Assembly: GCA_028768545.1 (NCBI GenBank)
Contig: CP054838.1
Location: 3,717,001-3,781,000, forward strand
Direction: 5' to 3'
Source of the DNA: Desulfobacter sp.
GTDB lineage: Bacteria > Desulfobacterota > Desulfobacteria > Desulfobacterales > Desulfobacteraceae
Length of the DNA stretch: 64,000 bases
This document shows positions 26,129 to 34,665 of this stretch, piece after piece. Within the stretch, counting starts at the first letter, position 1; every line of letters starts with the position of its first letter. A program made the translations under genes and the position numbers. The notes under the pieces were generated by a model. That model made no database searches, was not told the origin of the DNA, and worked only from the letters and a program-made list of their open reading frames with translations.

Positions 26129-27577
26129 GGGCGTTCAAAATTCTGTGTCAGTTGAATGAAAGCTGATATACTCAGCTAAATAAGGAGAACTGACATGACC
26201 GAAGAAAACACCGAATTTGATTTTCAAAAAGCCCTTAAAGGCATCCAGGAAGGTAAACCCTTCACAGGTAAGGGCGGCGTCCTTACATCATTAATCAAAA
26301 ATCTTGCTGAAGCTGCTCTTGAAGGAGAGTTGGAGTCCCATCTCGGGCAGGAAGTTTCTGCCAACCGCCGTAATGGAAAAAGCAAAAAGACCATTAAATC
26401 CCTGGATGATAAATTTGAGCTAAAAACCCCGCGTGACAGGGCCGGAACCTTCTCTCCACAGATCGTCAAAAAACATCAGACAACGCTCAGCGATGAAATT
26501 GAAAGAAAGATAATAGCCCTTTACGGCCTGGGCATGAGCTATAATGACATGGCTGCCCATTTACAGGAAATCTATGGACTTGAGATTTCAAATGCCACTC
26601 TGAGCACCATTACCGATAAAATCATCCATACCGTCAAAGAATGGCAGGCCAGGCCGTTGGAAAATGTGTACCCAATCGTATGGCTTGATGCCATACATTA
26701 TAAAGTACGAGAAAACGGAAAGGTCGGCAGCAAGGCCGTTTACACAATTCTTGGGGTGAATATCGAGGGCCGCAAAGAGGTTCTTGGGCTGTACATATCC
26801 GAGAATGAGGGTGCGAACTTCTGGCTGCAGGTGTTAACAGACCTTTCAAACCGAGGGGTAAAAGATATCCTGATTGCCTGTGTTGATGGTCTAAAAGGTT
26901 TTCCCGAGGCCATTGAGACCATATTCCCGGACACAGAAGTTCAACTCTGCGTAGTCCACCAGATCCGAAATTCATTGAAATACGTTGGTTCCAAAAATAA
27001 AAAGGAATTTATGGCAGATCTAAAACGTGTTTATAAAGCGGTCAATAAGGATCTGGCCGAAGAAGAACTGGATATCTTGGAAAATAAATGGAATGACAAA
27101 TACCCGATTGTGATAAAATCCTGGCGGAACAACTGGGAACGCCTCAGTCATTTCTTTAAATATCCAGAAGAGATTCGACGGATAATATACACCACAAATA
27201 CCATTGAGGCTGTGCATCGACAGTTTCGAAAACTGACCAAAACAAAGGGATCATTCCCGAACCAGGACAGCCTGTTAAAGCTGCTTTACATGGGGATCCA
27301 GAACGCCAGTAAAAAATGGACAATGCCGATTCAAAATTGGTCACTGACAATTTCCCAGTTGGCAATTTTCTTTGAAGGCCGGCTGGATAAAGAGCTGGGA
27401 ATTTGATAGGGATTTATTTACAGATGGAAAAGATGGTTCCAGGAACTCCACTCCAGCAAAAGTCAACTCCTCCGACGTGGCTGATTGAAGGCCCATTCTC
27501 GGACCTGACTTTTACTTCCGCTGGCGCTGAGGCAGATCCGGGAACCGAAACCGTGACACAGAATTCTGAACATTCCC
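26129..27577 (+). mobile_element. IS256-family insertion sequence
   Basis: Imperfect terminal inverted repeats share TTCTGTGTCA with flanking GTTCA: left from GGGCGTTCAAAATTCTGTGTCA (26129), right in inverse at 27554-27577. The ends differ by a two-base length change. I find no clear target duplication next to these ends, so the exact boundaries are uncertain by a few bases. One intact transposase gene lies inside. Confidence 0.8.
26195..27406 (+). CDS. Transposase, IS256 (Mutator-like) family
   Basis: The product is 403 residues, normal for the family, and intact. DDE residues: first Asp in IVWLDAIHYKV, second in LIACVDGLKGFPEAI, and Glu in TTNTIEAVHRQFRK. The CVVHQIRNSLKYV block (C-x2-H) is typical of IS256 transposases. 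AAGGAG lies seven bases before the ATG. It is transcribed in the same direction as the receiver gene upstream. Confidence 0.95.
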   Translation: MTEENTEFDFQKALKGIQEGKPFTGKGGVLTSLIKNLAEAALEGELESHLGQEVSANRRNGKSKKTIKSLDDKFELKTPRDRAGTFSPQIVKKHQTTLSDEIERKIIALYGLGMSYNDMAAHLQEIYGLEISNATLSTITDKIIHTVKEWQARPLENVYPIVWLDAIHYKVRENGKVGSKAVYTILGVNIEGRKEVLGLYISENEGANFWLQVLTDLSNRGVKDILIACVDGLKGFPEAIETIFPDTEVQLCVVHQIRNSLKYVGSKNKKEFMADLKRVYKAVNKDLAEEELDILENKWNDKYPIVIKSWRNNWERLSHFFKYPEEIRRIIYTTNTIEAVHRQFRKLTKTKGSFPNQDSLLKLLYMGIQNASKKWTMPIQNWSLTISQLAIFFEGRLDKELGI

Positions 27578-27606
27578 TAAGAAAAGAAAACGGGTATATA
27601 AATCAA

Positions 27607-27640
27607 AAACGGGCGGATGCTTAAAGCATCCGCCCGTTTA
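27607..27640. terminator. Bidirectional hairpin terminator
   Basis: AAACGGGCGGATGC-TTAAA-GCATCCGCCCGTTTA: a 14-pair perfect stem with A/T flanks, lying just outside the IS256-family element. It probably separates the IS region from the convergent small gene at 27681. Confidence 0.8.
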
Positions 27641-27680
27641 CTGTCCGTACACCGGCCTTGGGTTAAAACGAATTAAAATC

Positions 27681-27869
27681 CTAGGTAAAGGCCAGCATAA
27701 TTAAAACAGATAAGGTCAGTATGAAAAACACCTTTGAGGCTTCAAGGCAGAATCTGTTCAAAGGGGTTTTTTCTGCCAGAAAGACGCCGTTCCAATAGTC
27801 TATTCTTCCGGGTCTTGAATCTTCAGGAGCCATGAAATACCGAAGTATCATTATCCATGAATTTTTCAT
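27681..27869 (-). CDS. Small membrane protein, 62 residues
   Basis: Not recognised. The frame starts ATG 27869 with a GAGG site about nine bases upstream. It has a polar, basic N-terminal two thirds (RPGRIDYWNGVFLAEKTPLN) and one C-terminal membrane helix (VFFILTLSVLIMLAFT). It ends with TAG; the next in-frame stop is six codons on. It could be a small tail-anchored regulator of a membrane complex. It is a real possibility rather than certain, being short and without homolog evidence. Confidence 0.45.
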   Translation of the reverse strand: MKNSWIMILRYFMAPEDSRPGRIDYWNGVFLAEKTPLNRFCLEASKVFFILTLSVLIMLAFT

Positions 27870-27984
27870 TTTTTATATCCTCAATGCATTATTTGTTTAA
27901 CAAAATTCAGCGATTATGAAATAGTATAGACAAAGCGCCCAAAAAATAACAGAAGCAGAACCCATCAAAAAAAACAGAGCAGAT

Positions 27985-29430
27985 GTGAAAAATAAAAACG
28001 GGAAATTCCTTTATTCAGATCTTGCAGACCAGATTCAGGCCCGGATTGAAAGCGGGGGATTTAAGATTTCAGAAAAACTGCCCTCGTTGCGCGCCCTTTG
28101 CCAGAGTACGGGATACAGCATGACCACGGTGTTTCAAGCGTACGTGGAACTTGAAAAAAGAGGGGTGGTCGAATCCCGGGACCGGTCCGGCTATTTTATC
28201 AAGCCCCGGCTTAAACGCCTGAAAGACCGGGCCCAGATGACCCGGGAAGAGATGGTGCCCAGAAAGATCAATCTGGATGATCTCATCCATCAATTGACAG
28301 AAGATATGGGGGATCCCCAAATTTTAAACCTTGGCGGGGTAATGGTCGCGCCCGAGCATCTGCCGGTTAAACGCCTTCACAACCAGTTAAAAGCCATTCC
28401 CCAAGATCAGATTCCCAGGATCATTGCAGGCTATGCCCATCCCCAGGGCGTCACCCTGCTCCGCCACCAGATCTCCAATTTATTGTTCCCCATTATCCCC
28501 GGGGTTAAAATTGAAGATATCATTATCACAAACGGGTGCACTGAAGCCTTGAGCCTGAGTTTAAAAGCCGTGTCCAAACCGGGAAGCACCATCATTGTTG
28601 AATCCCCAACAGATCCATGGCTGAGGCAGACCATCAAGGATTCAAATATGTTTACCCTGGAAATCCCTGCCAATCCGGAAACCGGAATGGATCTTACGGC
28701 CTTGGAAAAAATTATTCACCAGGAAAAAATAAGCGCCTGTATTGTCAATCCCAACTGCCAGAACCCCCTTGGATTTATCATGCCTGATGCGCACAAGCGC
28801 AAGCTTGCTGAGCTTTGTTTTCAAAAACAGATCCCCATTATTGAAAACGATGTAACAGGCGACCTTTACTTTGGGGAGACCCGGCCCTTTCCCATCAAAA
28901 AATGGGATCATCACAACAATGTCATTTACTGTTCTTCATTTTCCAAGGTCCTTGCCCCGGGCCTGAGAATCGGGTGGGTGATTCCGGGACGGTTCAAACA
29001 AATTGTCAAACGGATGAAACTCAACCGGTCCCTGATCTCCCCGACCCTGAGCCAGACCCTTGTGGCCAATTATTTAAAGGAAGGAACCTATAACCGTCAC
29101 TTGAGACAGTTGAGAAAAAAGATTAAACTTCAGCACACCCTCTGCGCCCGGGCCCTGAACAGGTACCTGCCCTTAAATGTCAGGATGAGTTCCCCCAAAG
29201 GGGGATTGTGCATATGGATAGAACTTCCCCAGGGGGTGGAAGGGCGAAAAGTCTATTATGAGGCCATAAAAAAAGGAATTTCCATCCTTCCGGGGTTTTT
29301 GTGCACAAGCTTTAACACCTATGACAGGTTCATACGCATCGGCTACGGGGGCGTATGGAATGACACCATGGACAATGCCATTGAGAAAATCGGCCAGATC
29401 ATAACAACCATTGGACAAGAGGAGACATAA
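27985..29430 (+). CDS. MocR-type regulator: GntR-like winged helix fused to PLP aminotransferase
   Basis: The product is 481 residues. Residues 1-75 are a GntR winged helix (KLPSLRALCQSTGYSMTTV...YVELEKRGVVESRDRSGYF). The rest is a fold-type I aminotransferase with the PLP lysine in CSSFSKVLAPGLRIGWV, VNPNCQNPLG for the Asn region and TNGCTEALSLSLKA for the phosphate loop. MocR-type proteins sense PLP-linked amino compounds and regulate neighbouring genes. The start is GTG at 27985. It stops two bases before the next ATG, so the rubrerythrin-like gene downstream may be its partner or target. Confidence 0.88.
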   Translation: MKNKNGKFLYSDLADQIQARIESGGFKISEKLPSLRALCQSTGYSMTTVFQAYVELEKRGVVESRDRSGYFIKPRLKRLKDRAQMTREEMVPRKINLDDLIHQLTEDMGDPQILNLGGVMVAPEHLPVKRLHNQLKAIPQDQIPRIIAGYAHPQGVTLLRHQISNLLFPIIPGVKIEDIIITNGCTEALSLSLKAVSKPGSTIIVESPTDPWLRQTIKDSNMFTLEIPANPETGMDLTALEKIIHQEKISACIVNPNCQNPLGFIMPDAHKRKLAELCFQKQIPIIENDVTGDLYFGETRPFPIKKWDHHNNVIYCSSFSKVLAPGLRIGWVIPGRFKQIVKRMKLNRSLISPTLSQTLVANYLKEGTYNRHLRQLRKKIKLQHTLCARALNRYLPLNVRMSSPKGGLCIWIELPQGVEGRKVYYEAIKKGISILPGFLCTSFNTYDRFIRIGYGGVWNDTMDNAIEKIGQIITTIGQEET

Positions 29431-29432
29431 CC

Positions 29433-29891
29433 ATGGATTTTCAAGACTACAAACAGGCGATCCAAGATGCCATCCAGAGTGAAATCGACGCCAGAATCTT
29501 TTATGAAAAAATCAGCCAGGGAATTAAAAACAAGGCCTTGAAAAAAACCTTTGAGGAATTTGCCGCAGAAGAGGGCAAGCATGAAGTTATCCTGACCCGG
29601 ATTTTAAACCAGGAAACCATCACCATTGCCCATTTTAACTGCGACAAGGATTATAAGGTGGCCCAAACCATTGAAATGCCGGAGGTCACCCCGGAAATGG
29701 ACCTGAAAAACGCCATAGGACTTGCCATGAAAAATGAAGAGATTGCCATGGAAAAATATATGGCCCTGGCAGACAATTGCACCGATCCTGAACTCAAACT
29801 GGTATTCCAGGATTTGGCCGCCATGGAACGGGACCACAAGTTTAAAATGGAAGAACAGTTCGTGGATGTGGCTTACCCCGAGGTCTGGTAA
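29433..29891 (+). CDS. Rubrerythrin-like diiron protein (no rubredoxin domain)
   Basis: A 152-residue four-helix ferritin-like domain with two ExxH-type iron motifs: EEGKHEVIL in the first half and MERDHKFKM in the second, each backed by a separate helix with Glu (SEIDARIFYEKIS, KNEEIAMEKYMAL). The C-terminal CxxC rubredoxin domain of classical rubrerythrin is absent. Expected role is peroxide reduction or iron handling in the cytosol of an anaerobe. It is tightly coupled to the MocR-like gene upstream (two-base gap). Confidence 0.85.
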   Translation: MDFQDYKQAIQDAIQSEIDARIFYEKISQGIKNKALKKTFEEFAAEEGKHEVILTRILNQETITIAHFNCDKDYKVAQTIEMPEVTPEMDLKNAIGLAMKNEEIAMEKYMALADNCTDPELKLVFQDLAAMERDHKFKMEEQFVDVAYPEVW

Positions 29892-29911
29892 CCCCGGGGT
29901 ATCTTAGAAAA

Positions 29912-30937
29912 TCAGAGCACCCCGTCCATTTCATGTTTCAGGGACCGGGTCATGAGGCGGTCCACGGTCTGGTCCACGGGCCGTCCTTCAAAGAGCACGG
30001 CATACACCTCGTTGCAGATGGGAAGATCCACCCCAAGCTTTTTGGACAGATTGTAAACCGATCTTGTGGTTTTAACCCCTTCTGCCACCATGCGCATGTC
30101 AGAAATAATATCATCCAGGGCCTTTCCCTGGCCGATCTGTTTGCCCACAGTATAGTTCCGGCTCAGATCCCCGGTACAGGTCAGCAGTAAATCCCCTACC
30201 CCGGCAAGGCCGGACAGGGTCAAAGGGTCTGCGCCCAGGCGGGTGCCCAGACGGTTCATCTCGGTAAGGCCCCGGGTGATCAGGGCGGCCCTTGGATTAA
30301 GACCCATGTTCATCCCGTCACAGATGCCCGCGGCAATGGCCAAAACATTTTTCATGGCACCGCCCACCTGGGTGCCCACGGGGTCATCATTGACATAGAC
30401 CCTGAACCGAGGACAGGCAAACACGGTCTGGACAAATTGGGCCACCTCACGGTCAACAGCGGCAGCGGCCACCACCGTAGGCACCTGGGCCGCCACTTCC
30501 TTGGCAAAGCTGGGGCCCGAGAGCACGGCAAAATTCTTTTTGGGCAGATGGTCCATGACATTGGAAAGAATATCGGTCATGGTCTCGTGGGTTTTATTTT
30601 CAATGCCCTTGGATGCGGTGACCACAACGGTCTCAGAACTGATAAAGGCCTTCATCTCCTGGGCCACAGACCGCATGCAGTGGGAGGGAACCACCACCAG
30701 TACAAGGTCCTTGTCTTTCACGGCCAATCCCAGGTCATTGGTGGGAGTTATCCTGTCCGGCAGGGTAAATCCGGGTAAAAACACCTGATTCTCCCTCAGG
30801 GTTTTGATCTGCTCTTTGACTTCAGGTTCAAACACCCAAAGATCCAGGGCAAATCCTTTGTCTGCCAACAATTTGGCAAGGGCGGTGCCCCAGCTGCCGC
30901 CCCCGATAACCCCGATTCGAATATTTTCCATTTTCAT
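29912..30937 (-). CDS. gpsA: Glycerol-3-phosphate dehydrogenase [NAD(P)+]
   Basis: About 341 residues, normal length. N-terminal dinucleotide fold RIGVIGGGSWGTALAKLLAD; catalytic Lys in GGAMKNVLAIAAGICDG; NPRAALITRGLTEM near the substrate site; VPTVVAAAA in the middle. It reduces dihydroxyacetone phosphate to sn-glycerol 3-phosphate for phospholipid synthesis. The longer frame opens at 30964, but ATG at 30937 has GGCAGG six bases upstream. It ends convergent to the rubrerythrin-like gene with 20 bases between stops. Confidence 0.95.
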   Translation of the reverse strand: MKMENIRIGVIGGGSWGTALAKLLADKGFALDLWVFEPEVKEQIKTLRENQVFLPGFTLPDRITPTNDLGLAVKDKDLVLVVVPSHCMRSVAQEMKAFISSETVVVTASKGIENKTHETMTDILSNVMDHLPKKNFAVLSGPSFAKEVAAQVPTVVAAAAVDREVAQFVQTVFACPRFRVYVNDDPVGTQVGGAMKNVLAIAAGICDGMNMGLNPRAALITRGLTEMNRLGTRLGADPLTLSGLAGVGDLLLTCTGDLSRNYTVGKQIGQGKALDDIISDMRMVAEGVKTTRSVYNLSKKLGVDLPICNEVYAVLFEGRPVDQTVDRLMTRSLKHEMDGVL

Positions 30938-31095
30938 TTGCATCCTGCCTATATTAAATCTCATTCAGCGTTACATCTGAATCCAAAAAAACCGGCACCT
31001 GCCGGATTGTAAATGCTTGTACATACATTAAATTCATCTTTGTTTCAATCCCCTGCCCCGTCTCATCAAGGCGCTGTGTTCTTTGCTGATTCAGC

Positions 31096-31590
31096 TCAAT
31101 CATGAAAAACCGGGTAGTTTTTCTGGGTGTTTAAAAAATCATCAACATGGGTGTCCGTGGAAAAACAGGGAAAAAAAAGATCCTCCTCCCCATAATTTTC
31201 AGGCAGGTCGTTGAGATAGAGAATCCGGAAAAGACGATCCTTTTTAAACAAGAAATAATAAGCCCCTTTTTTCCGGTCCCAACATTGCCAGGTAACGCTA
31301 TCGGCCAGCACAGGGACCATGTCAAATGCTTTGCGGGAAGACAGACGGACCCGGCCTTTGGGAAAACAGGTCTCAATAAAACGGATGGATTTGATCTTAT
31401 TGATCTGACTTAATACTGCTGTTTTTTCATCCCCGATAAAAAAGCCCTGGGTTCCGGACCGGGTATACGAGTAAATGCCCTTGGGCGAAACCGCCACCAT
31501 TTCCACCAAAAAGACCGCCAGGATCAGGACCACAGCCATGAACAACTGCCAAAACCGCTGATTTTTTTTCTCCAACACAGGTTGCATCAT
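31096..31590 (-). CDS. Hypothetical membrane-anchored protein, 164 residues
   Basis: Unknown family. One N-terminal membrane helix (FWQLFMAVVLILAVFLVEMVAV) after a short basic lead, then an extracytoplasmic domain of about 130 residues rich in aromatic residues (YYFLFKKDRLFRILYLND). Two ATGs lie in tandem at the start; either is possible. It follows the broken DJ-1 gene by nine bases and is the last gene of the Bat operon run, so it may be co-transcribed with it. Function cannot be stated. Confidence 0.6.
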   Translation of the reverse strand: MMQPVLEKKNQRFWQLFMAVVLILAVFLVEMVAVSPKGIYSYTRSGTQGFFIGDEKTAVLSQINKIKSIRFIETCFPKGRVRLSSRKAFDMVPVLADSVTWQCWDRKKGAYYFLFKKDRLFRILYLNDLPENYGEEDLFFPCFSTDTHVDDFLNTQKNYPVFHD

Positions 31591-31599
31591 CTAAGCCCT

Positions 31600-32148
31600 T
31601 TAAAGGGCAAGTCCTGCCCGAACCTGCTCAACCTCATCCCGGGAAAAAAGGATTTCAACCAATTTGAGGGAAAAGGCAAGAGCAGCACCGGCCCCTTTAC
31701 CGGTGATACATTTTCCATCCACCACCACGGCCTGGTCCTGAACATTGCCATTGTCAATCAAATGGGAAAATCCAGGATGACAGGTTACCCCTCCGGGCCT
31801 GACCAGGCCAAGAGGGTGGAGCACAACAGCGGGTGAGGCGCAAATCGCCCCGTAATACCGGCCTGACCGGGCCTGTTCCTTTAACATCGTTTATAGGTCC
31901 TTTGAGGCCTTTAAATTCTCGGCCCCTGGAATTCCGCCGGGCAGTGCAATAAGATCAAAGGCCGTATGGGTCAGATCTGCTATCAAAGCGTCGGCCATTA
32001 TCCGTGTTTGCCTTGCGCAGAGGATGTCAAGGGTGTCCACCGAGGCGGTTGTCACATGGGCACCGGCCCGCCTGAGCACATCAACGATGGTGACAGCCTC
32101 CATTTCTTCTATGCCCTGGGCCAGGGGAACCAAAACTTTTTTTGCCAT
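31600..32148 (-). pseudogene. DJ-1/PfpI-family protein interrupted by TAA
   Basis: The full frame (182 residues from ATG 32148, preceded by AAGGAGG) matches DJ-1/ThiJ: LVPLAQGIEEMEAVTIVDVLR with the Glu next to the active site, ALPGGIPGAENLKAS, and the nucleophile Cys in AICASPAVV. TAA at 31891-31893 (codon 86) interrupts it between SKDL and TMLKEQ, where a Gln or similar is expected (CAA to TAA is a single change). An in-frame ATG two codons later could restart translation of the C-terminal half. TAA cannot be explained by pyrrolysine or Sec, so this is a true nonsense mutation or an error. Sits between BatDE and an unknown gene. Confidence 0.85.
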
Positions 32149-32171
32149 CACGGCCTCCTTTGGATTAGAGT

Positions 32172-34661
32172 TTAAATAATTTGGGCCTCGTCCATTGAAA
32201 CCCAGCCCACCTTTTCCTTGCCAATCCGGATCTTGATATGATTTTCTTTTTTGTCCACCACATCCACCCGGGTACCGGCATGAAGGTCAAACAGCTGGGT
32301 GGCGGCCTCATGGGTCCCTGACCTCACCGATACGGTTTGCCCGAGGATCACGGCGCACCGCTGTGAATTAAGTCTGCCGGCTTCCAGACCCGTGGCCAGG
32401 CAAAAGACCATGAGCATGACAAAAAGCACTATGCCCGGGCCTGAAAAAACCTTTTTCTTCCGTATTTTTCTGATGACGGCCCAGGCAAAAAATAAAAGCG
32501 ATGCGCCTATGGATAAAAACTGAAAATATTTCAAAGGCATCACACCCTGCCAGAAAAACAGGACGGTCCAGGGAGAAAAAGAGCGCTCGATCTTGTCCGT
32601 TACCTGGTTCCGGGCAAAGTTCAGGTTGAAATTAAGGTCAGGATCCCCTGGAGACAACCTTAGGGCACGCTCATACCAGAGAATGGCCCGGCCGATATCA
32701 TTGGATTTCAAATAGGCATTGCCCAGGTTATAAAACAAATTTGAATTTTTAATTCCCTGGGATGCAATGGTTTCAAAGCATTGGGCAGCCTCCTTAAAGG
32801 ATCCTGCCTTATAGGCCCGGGTACCGTCGATAAAAAGCCCTGCCCTGTCCTGGGCATGGGCCTGGGCTGAAAAACTGACCAGGGGAAGTACAAAACAGGC
32901 CATCACGGCCATGGTCTTTATCATCCTTTGGACACGCTCAAAGGTGTGGACTGCCTTTTTTTCATCCATTGCAGCCCCCCCGAACCGTGCCGAATCCAAG
33001 GTCTCCATGAGTGCCATGATTTTGTTGTTCATATCTGTATCCTCAGAGGACTGGCCCAAAATCCGCTCGGCCTCCTCCCGGGTAAGGCTTTCTCCCTGTT
33101 TATCTCCCAGGGATAAAACAGCGGCAGTCAGGGCCGCCTGGACAAGGCCTAAATATTCAGGCGATCTGGGAGATATTTTTTGGGCGGCCCCCAGATAGTT
33201 CTGGGCCCTGGCCCGGTAGGTTTCCTGGATGGTTTTTTCACGATTTTTAAATCTCAGCCCCAGGATACAAAGGACAAATCCCAGACCGGGCAGTCCCAAA
33301 AGCATTAAAAACAGGGGCAGGGGCAGATAAGCGGCAGAGGAAATACTTGAAATTTCTTCTTTGATATCAAAAATATCCCGGTTGCGCATGACCACGGCCT
33401 GCTTTGACGCAACCGTCTTTGACTCTGGTTTTTGATCCGTCAGTGTTGCTGGGTTGGCTGAGGGTTCCACCACCAAAGGGATGGGGTCGGTAACAATGGT
33501 TTTATAGGCCCTTGTTCGGGTATTAAAATAGGTTAAGCCCAAGGAAGGGATGGTCACACGCCCCGGGATACCCGGCACCAGGGCCTGCTTGAATATTTTT
33601 TTGCCTGAAAACCCGTTTTCCGTAGCCGTGATCTGCTCTTCAGGGGAATCTTCATACACCTTAAACCGTTTGGGATCCAGTTTCAAAGGGGGGACACCTG
33701 CATCCATAATATTGCCCTTCCCTTCAATGGTAATGGTCAGGGTGGCAGACTCGCCCACAACAAGGGTGTGTTCGTCCACCCCCGTTGAAATGGTAAACTC
33801 GCCCACAAGTCCTGAAAAGTCTTGGGTCCCTGAATATTGAGGCAGAACAATTACCTTGAGCGTGACCGGGTTAGATACGGCCCGAACCCTTGAGGTCCTG
33901 CCCCCGGAAAAAAACGAATCATTAAAAAAAGAATCAAACGAGTCCCTGGAAGGGGTGACAGGCTTTTGGGCGGTGAACACGGCCGGTGCAATTGTAAATT
34001 CCCCCAGGGCTTCTCCCTGGACCAGGTAATTGATTTCAAGAACCACAAAGACCCGGCCGTTGATATTCCGGGTATATTTTTTTTGTTCTCCGGCTTGCCG
34101 GGTCATAAGATCCTTGAATCCCAGGGAGGTCAAAGCGACATTGTAAAGTTTTTCAGCCAGATACAATTTTAAGGTATATACGGCCTGCTGGCCCTGAACA
34201 ATGTCCGGGCTTGACAGGCTGGCCTCGGCATAAAAGGATTTAACCCCGTCACGGGCCAGGTCTTCCTCTGAGACAAGGATCTGAATTTCCCGGGTCACGG
34301 TCTTTTCTTTCTCCCGGGTCACGGTCAGCTCGGGAATTTTTAACACCCCCTGTTTTTTGGGCATCAAAGAATACTGGTAGATCACCTGGTGATGGAACTT
34401 CCCGTTGACATAGCTTCTGCTGGACTGGGTGCCTGAAGAAAGCACCTGAAAATCCGTGATCGGGGCCAGGTCAACCTGGCCCTTTCCTCCGTCCACAATC
34501 ACCTGAAAAGAAACCGTATCATGGACGCTGATACGGGTTTTATCAACATGGGCCTGGGCTGAAAAACAAAATCCCATGGATGGAAATATTAACACAAGCC
34601 CCAAAACAACCCAGGCCAACAGCGCATAATTTTGTTTGGCTTCTATTTTTCTTCGTTTCAT
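32172..34661 (-). CDS. batD: BatD-BatE fusion (oxygen/stress tolerance operon)
   Basis: 829 residues. Signal peptide (ending SMGFCFSAQA), then the BatD beta-rich domains (ISVHDTVSFQVIVDG, LPKKQG-type blocks), a membrane helix at about 445-470 and a cytosolic helical stretch. At about residue 590 a second signal-like helix (TMAVMACFVLPLVSFSAQAHA) opens a BatE part with TPR repeats (SNLFYNLGNAYLKSND), two more helices and a C-terminal SH3-like domain (TVSVRSGTHEAATQLFDLHAG). In other genomes BatD and BatE are separate proteins. Bat proteins sit at the inner membrane, work with MoxR and the VWA proteins, and are linked to aerotolerance; the exact role is unknown. Four bases separate it from batB. 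Confidence 0.85.
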   Translation of the reverse strand: MKRRKIEAKQNYALLAWVVLGLVLIFPSMGFCFSAQAHVDKTRISVHDTVSFQVIVDGGKGQVDLAPITDFQVLSSGTQSSRSYVNGKFHHQVIYQYSLMPKKQGVLKIPELTVTREKEKTVTREIQILVSEEDLARDGVKSFYAEASLSSPDIVQGQQAVYTLKLYLAEKLYNVALTSLGFKDLMTRQAGEQKKYTRNINGRVFVVLEINYLVQGEALGEFTIAPAVFTAQKPVTPSRDSFDSFFNDSFFSGGRTSRVRAVSNPVTLKVIVLPQYSGTQDFSGLVGEFTISTGVDEHTLVVGESATLTITIEGKGNIMDAGVPPLKLDPKRFKVYEDSPEEQITATENGFSGKKIFKQALVPGIPGRVTIPSLGLTYFNTRTRAYKTIVTDPIPLVVEPSANPATLTDQKPESKTVASKQAVVMRNRDIFDIKEEISSISSAAYLPLPLFLMLLGLPGLGFVLCILGLRFKNREKTIQETYRARAQNYLGAAQKISPRSPEYLGLVQAALTAAVLSLGDKQGESLTREEAERILGQSSEDTDMNNKIMALMETLDSARFGGAAMDEKKAVHTFERVQRMIKTMAVMACFVLPLVSFSAQAHAQDRAGLFIDGTRAYKAGSFKEAAQCFETIASQGIKNSNLFYNLGNAYLKSNDIGRAILWYERALRLSPGDPDLNFNLNFARNQVTDKIERSFSPWTVLFFWQGVMPLKYFQFLSIGASLLFFAWAVIRKIRKKKVFSGPGIVLFVMLMVFCLATGLEAGRLNSQRCAVILGQTVSVRSGTHEAATQLFDLHAGTRVDVVDKKENHIKIRIGKEKVGWVSMDEAQII

Positions 34662-34665
34662 CGGG

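Noticed and set aside
26129..27577. Target duplication for the IS256-family element
   Set aside because: Flanks (CGTCTAAA and TAAGAAAA) do not match in any register I tried, so none is claimed.
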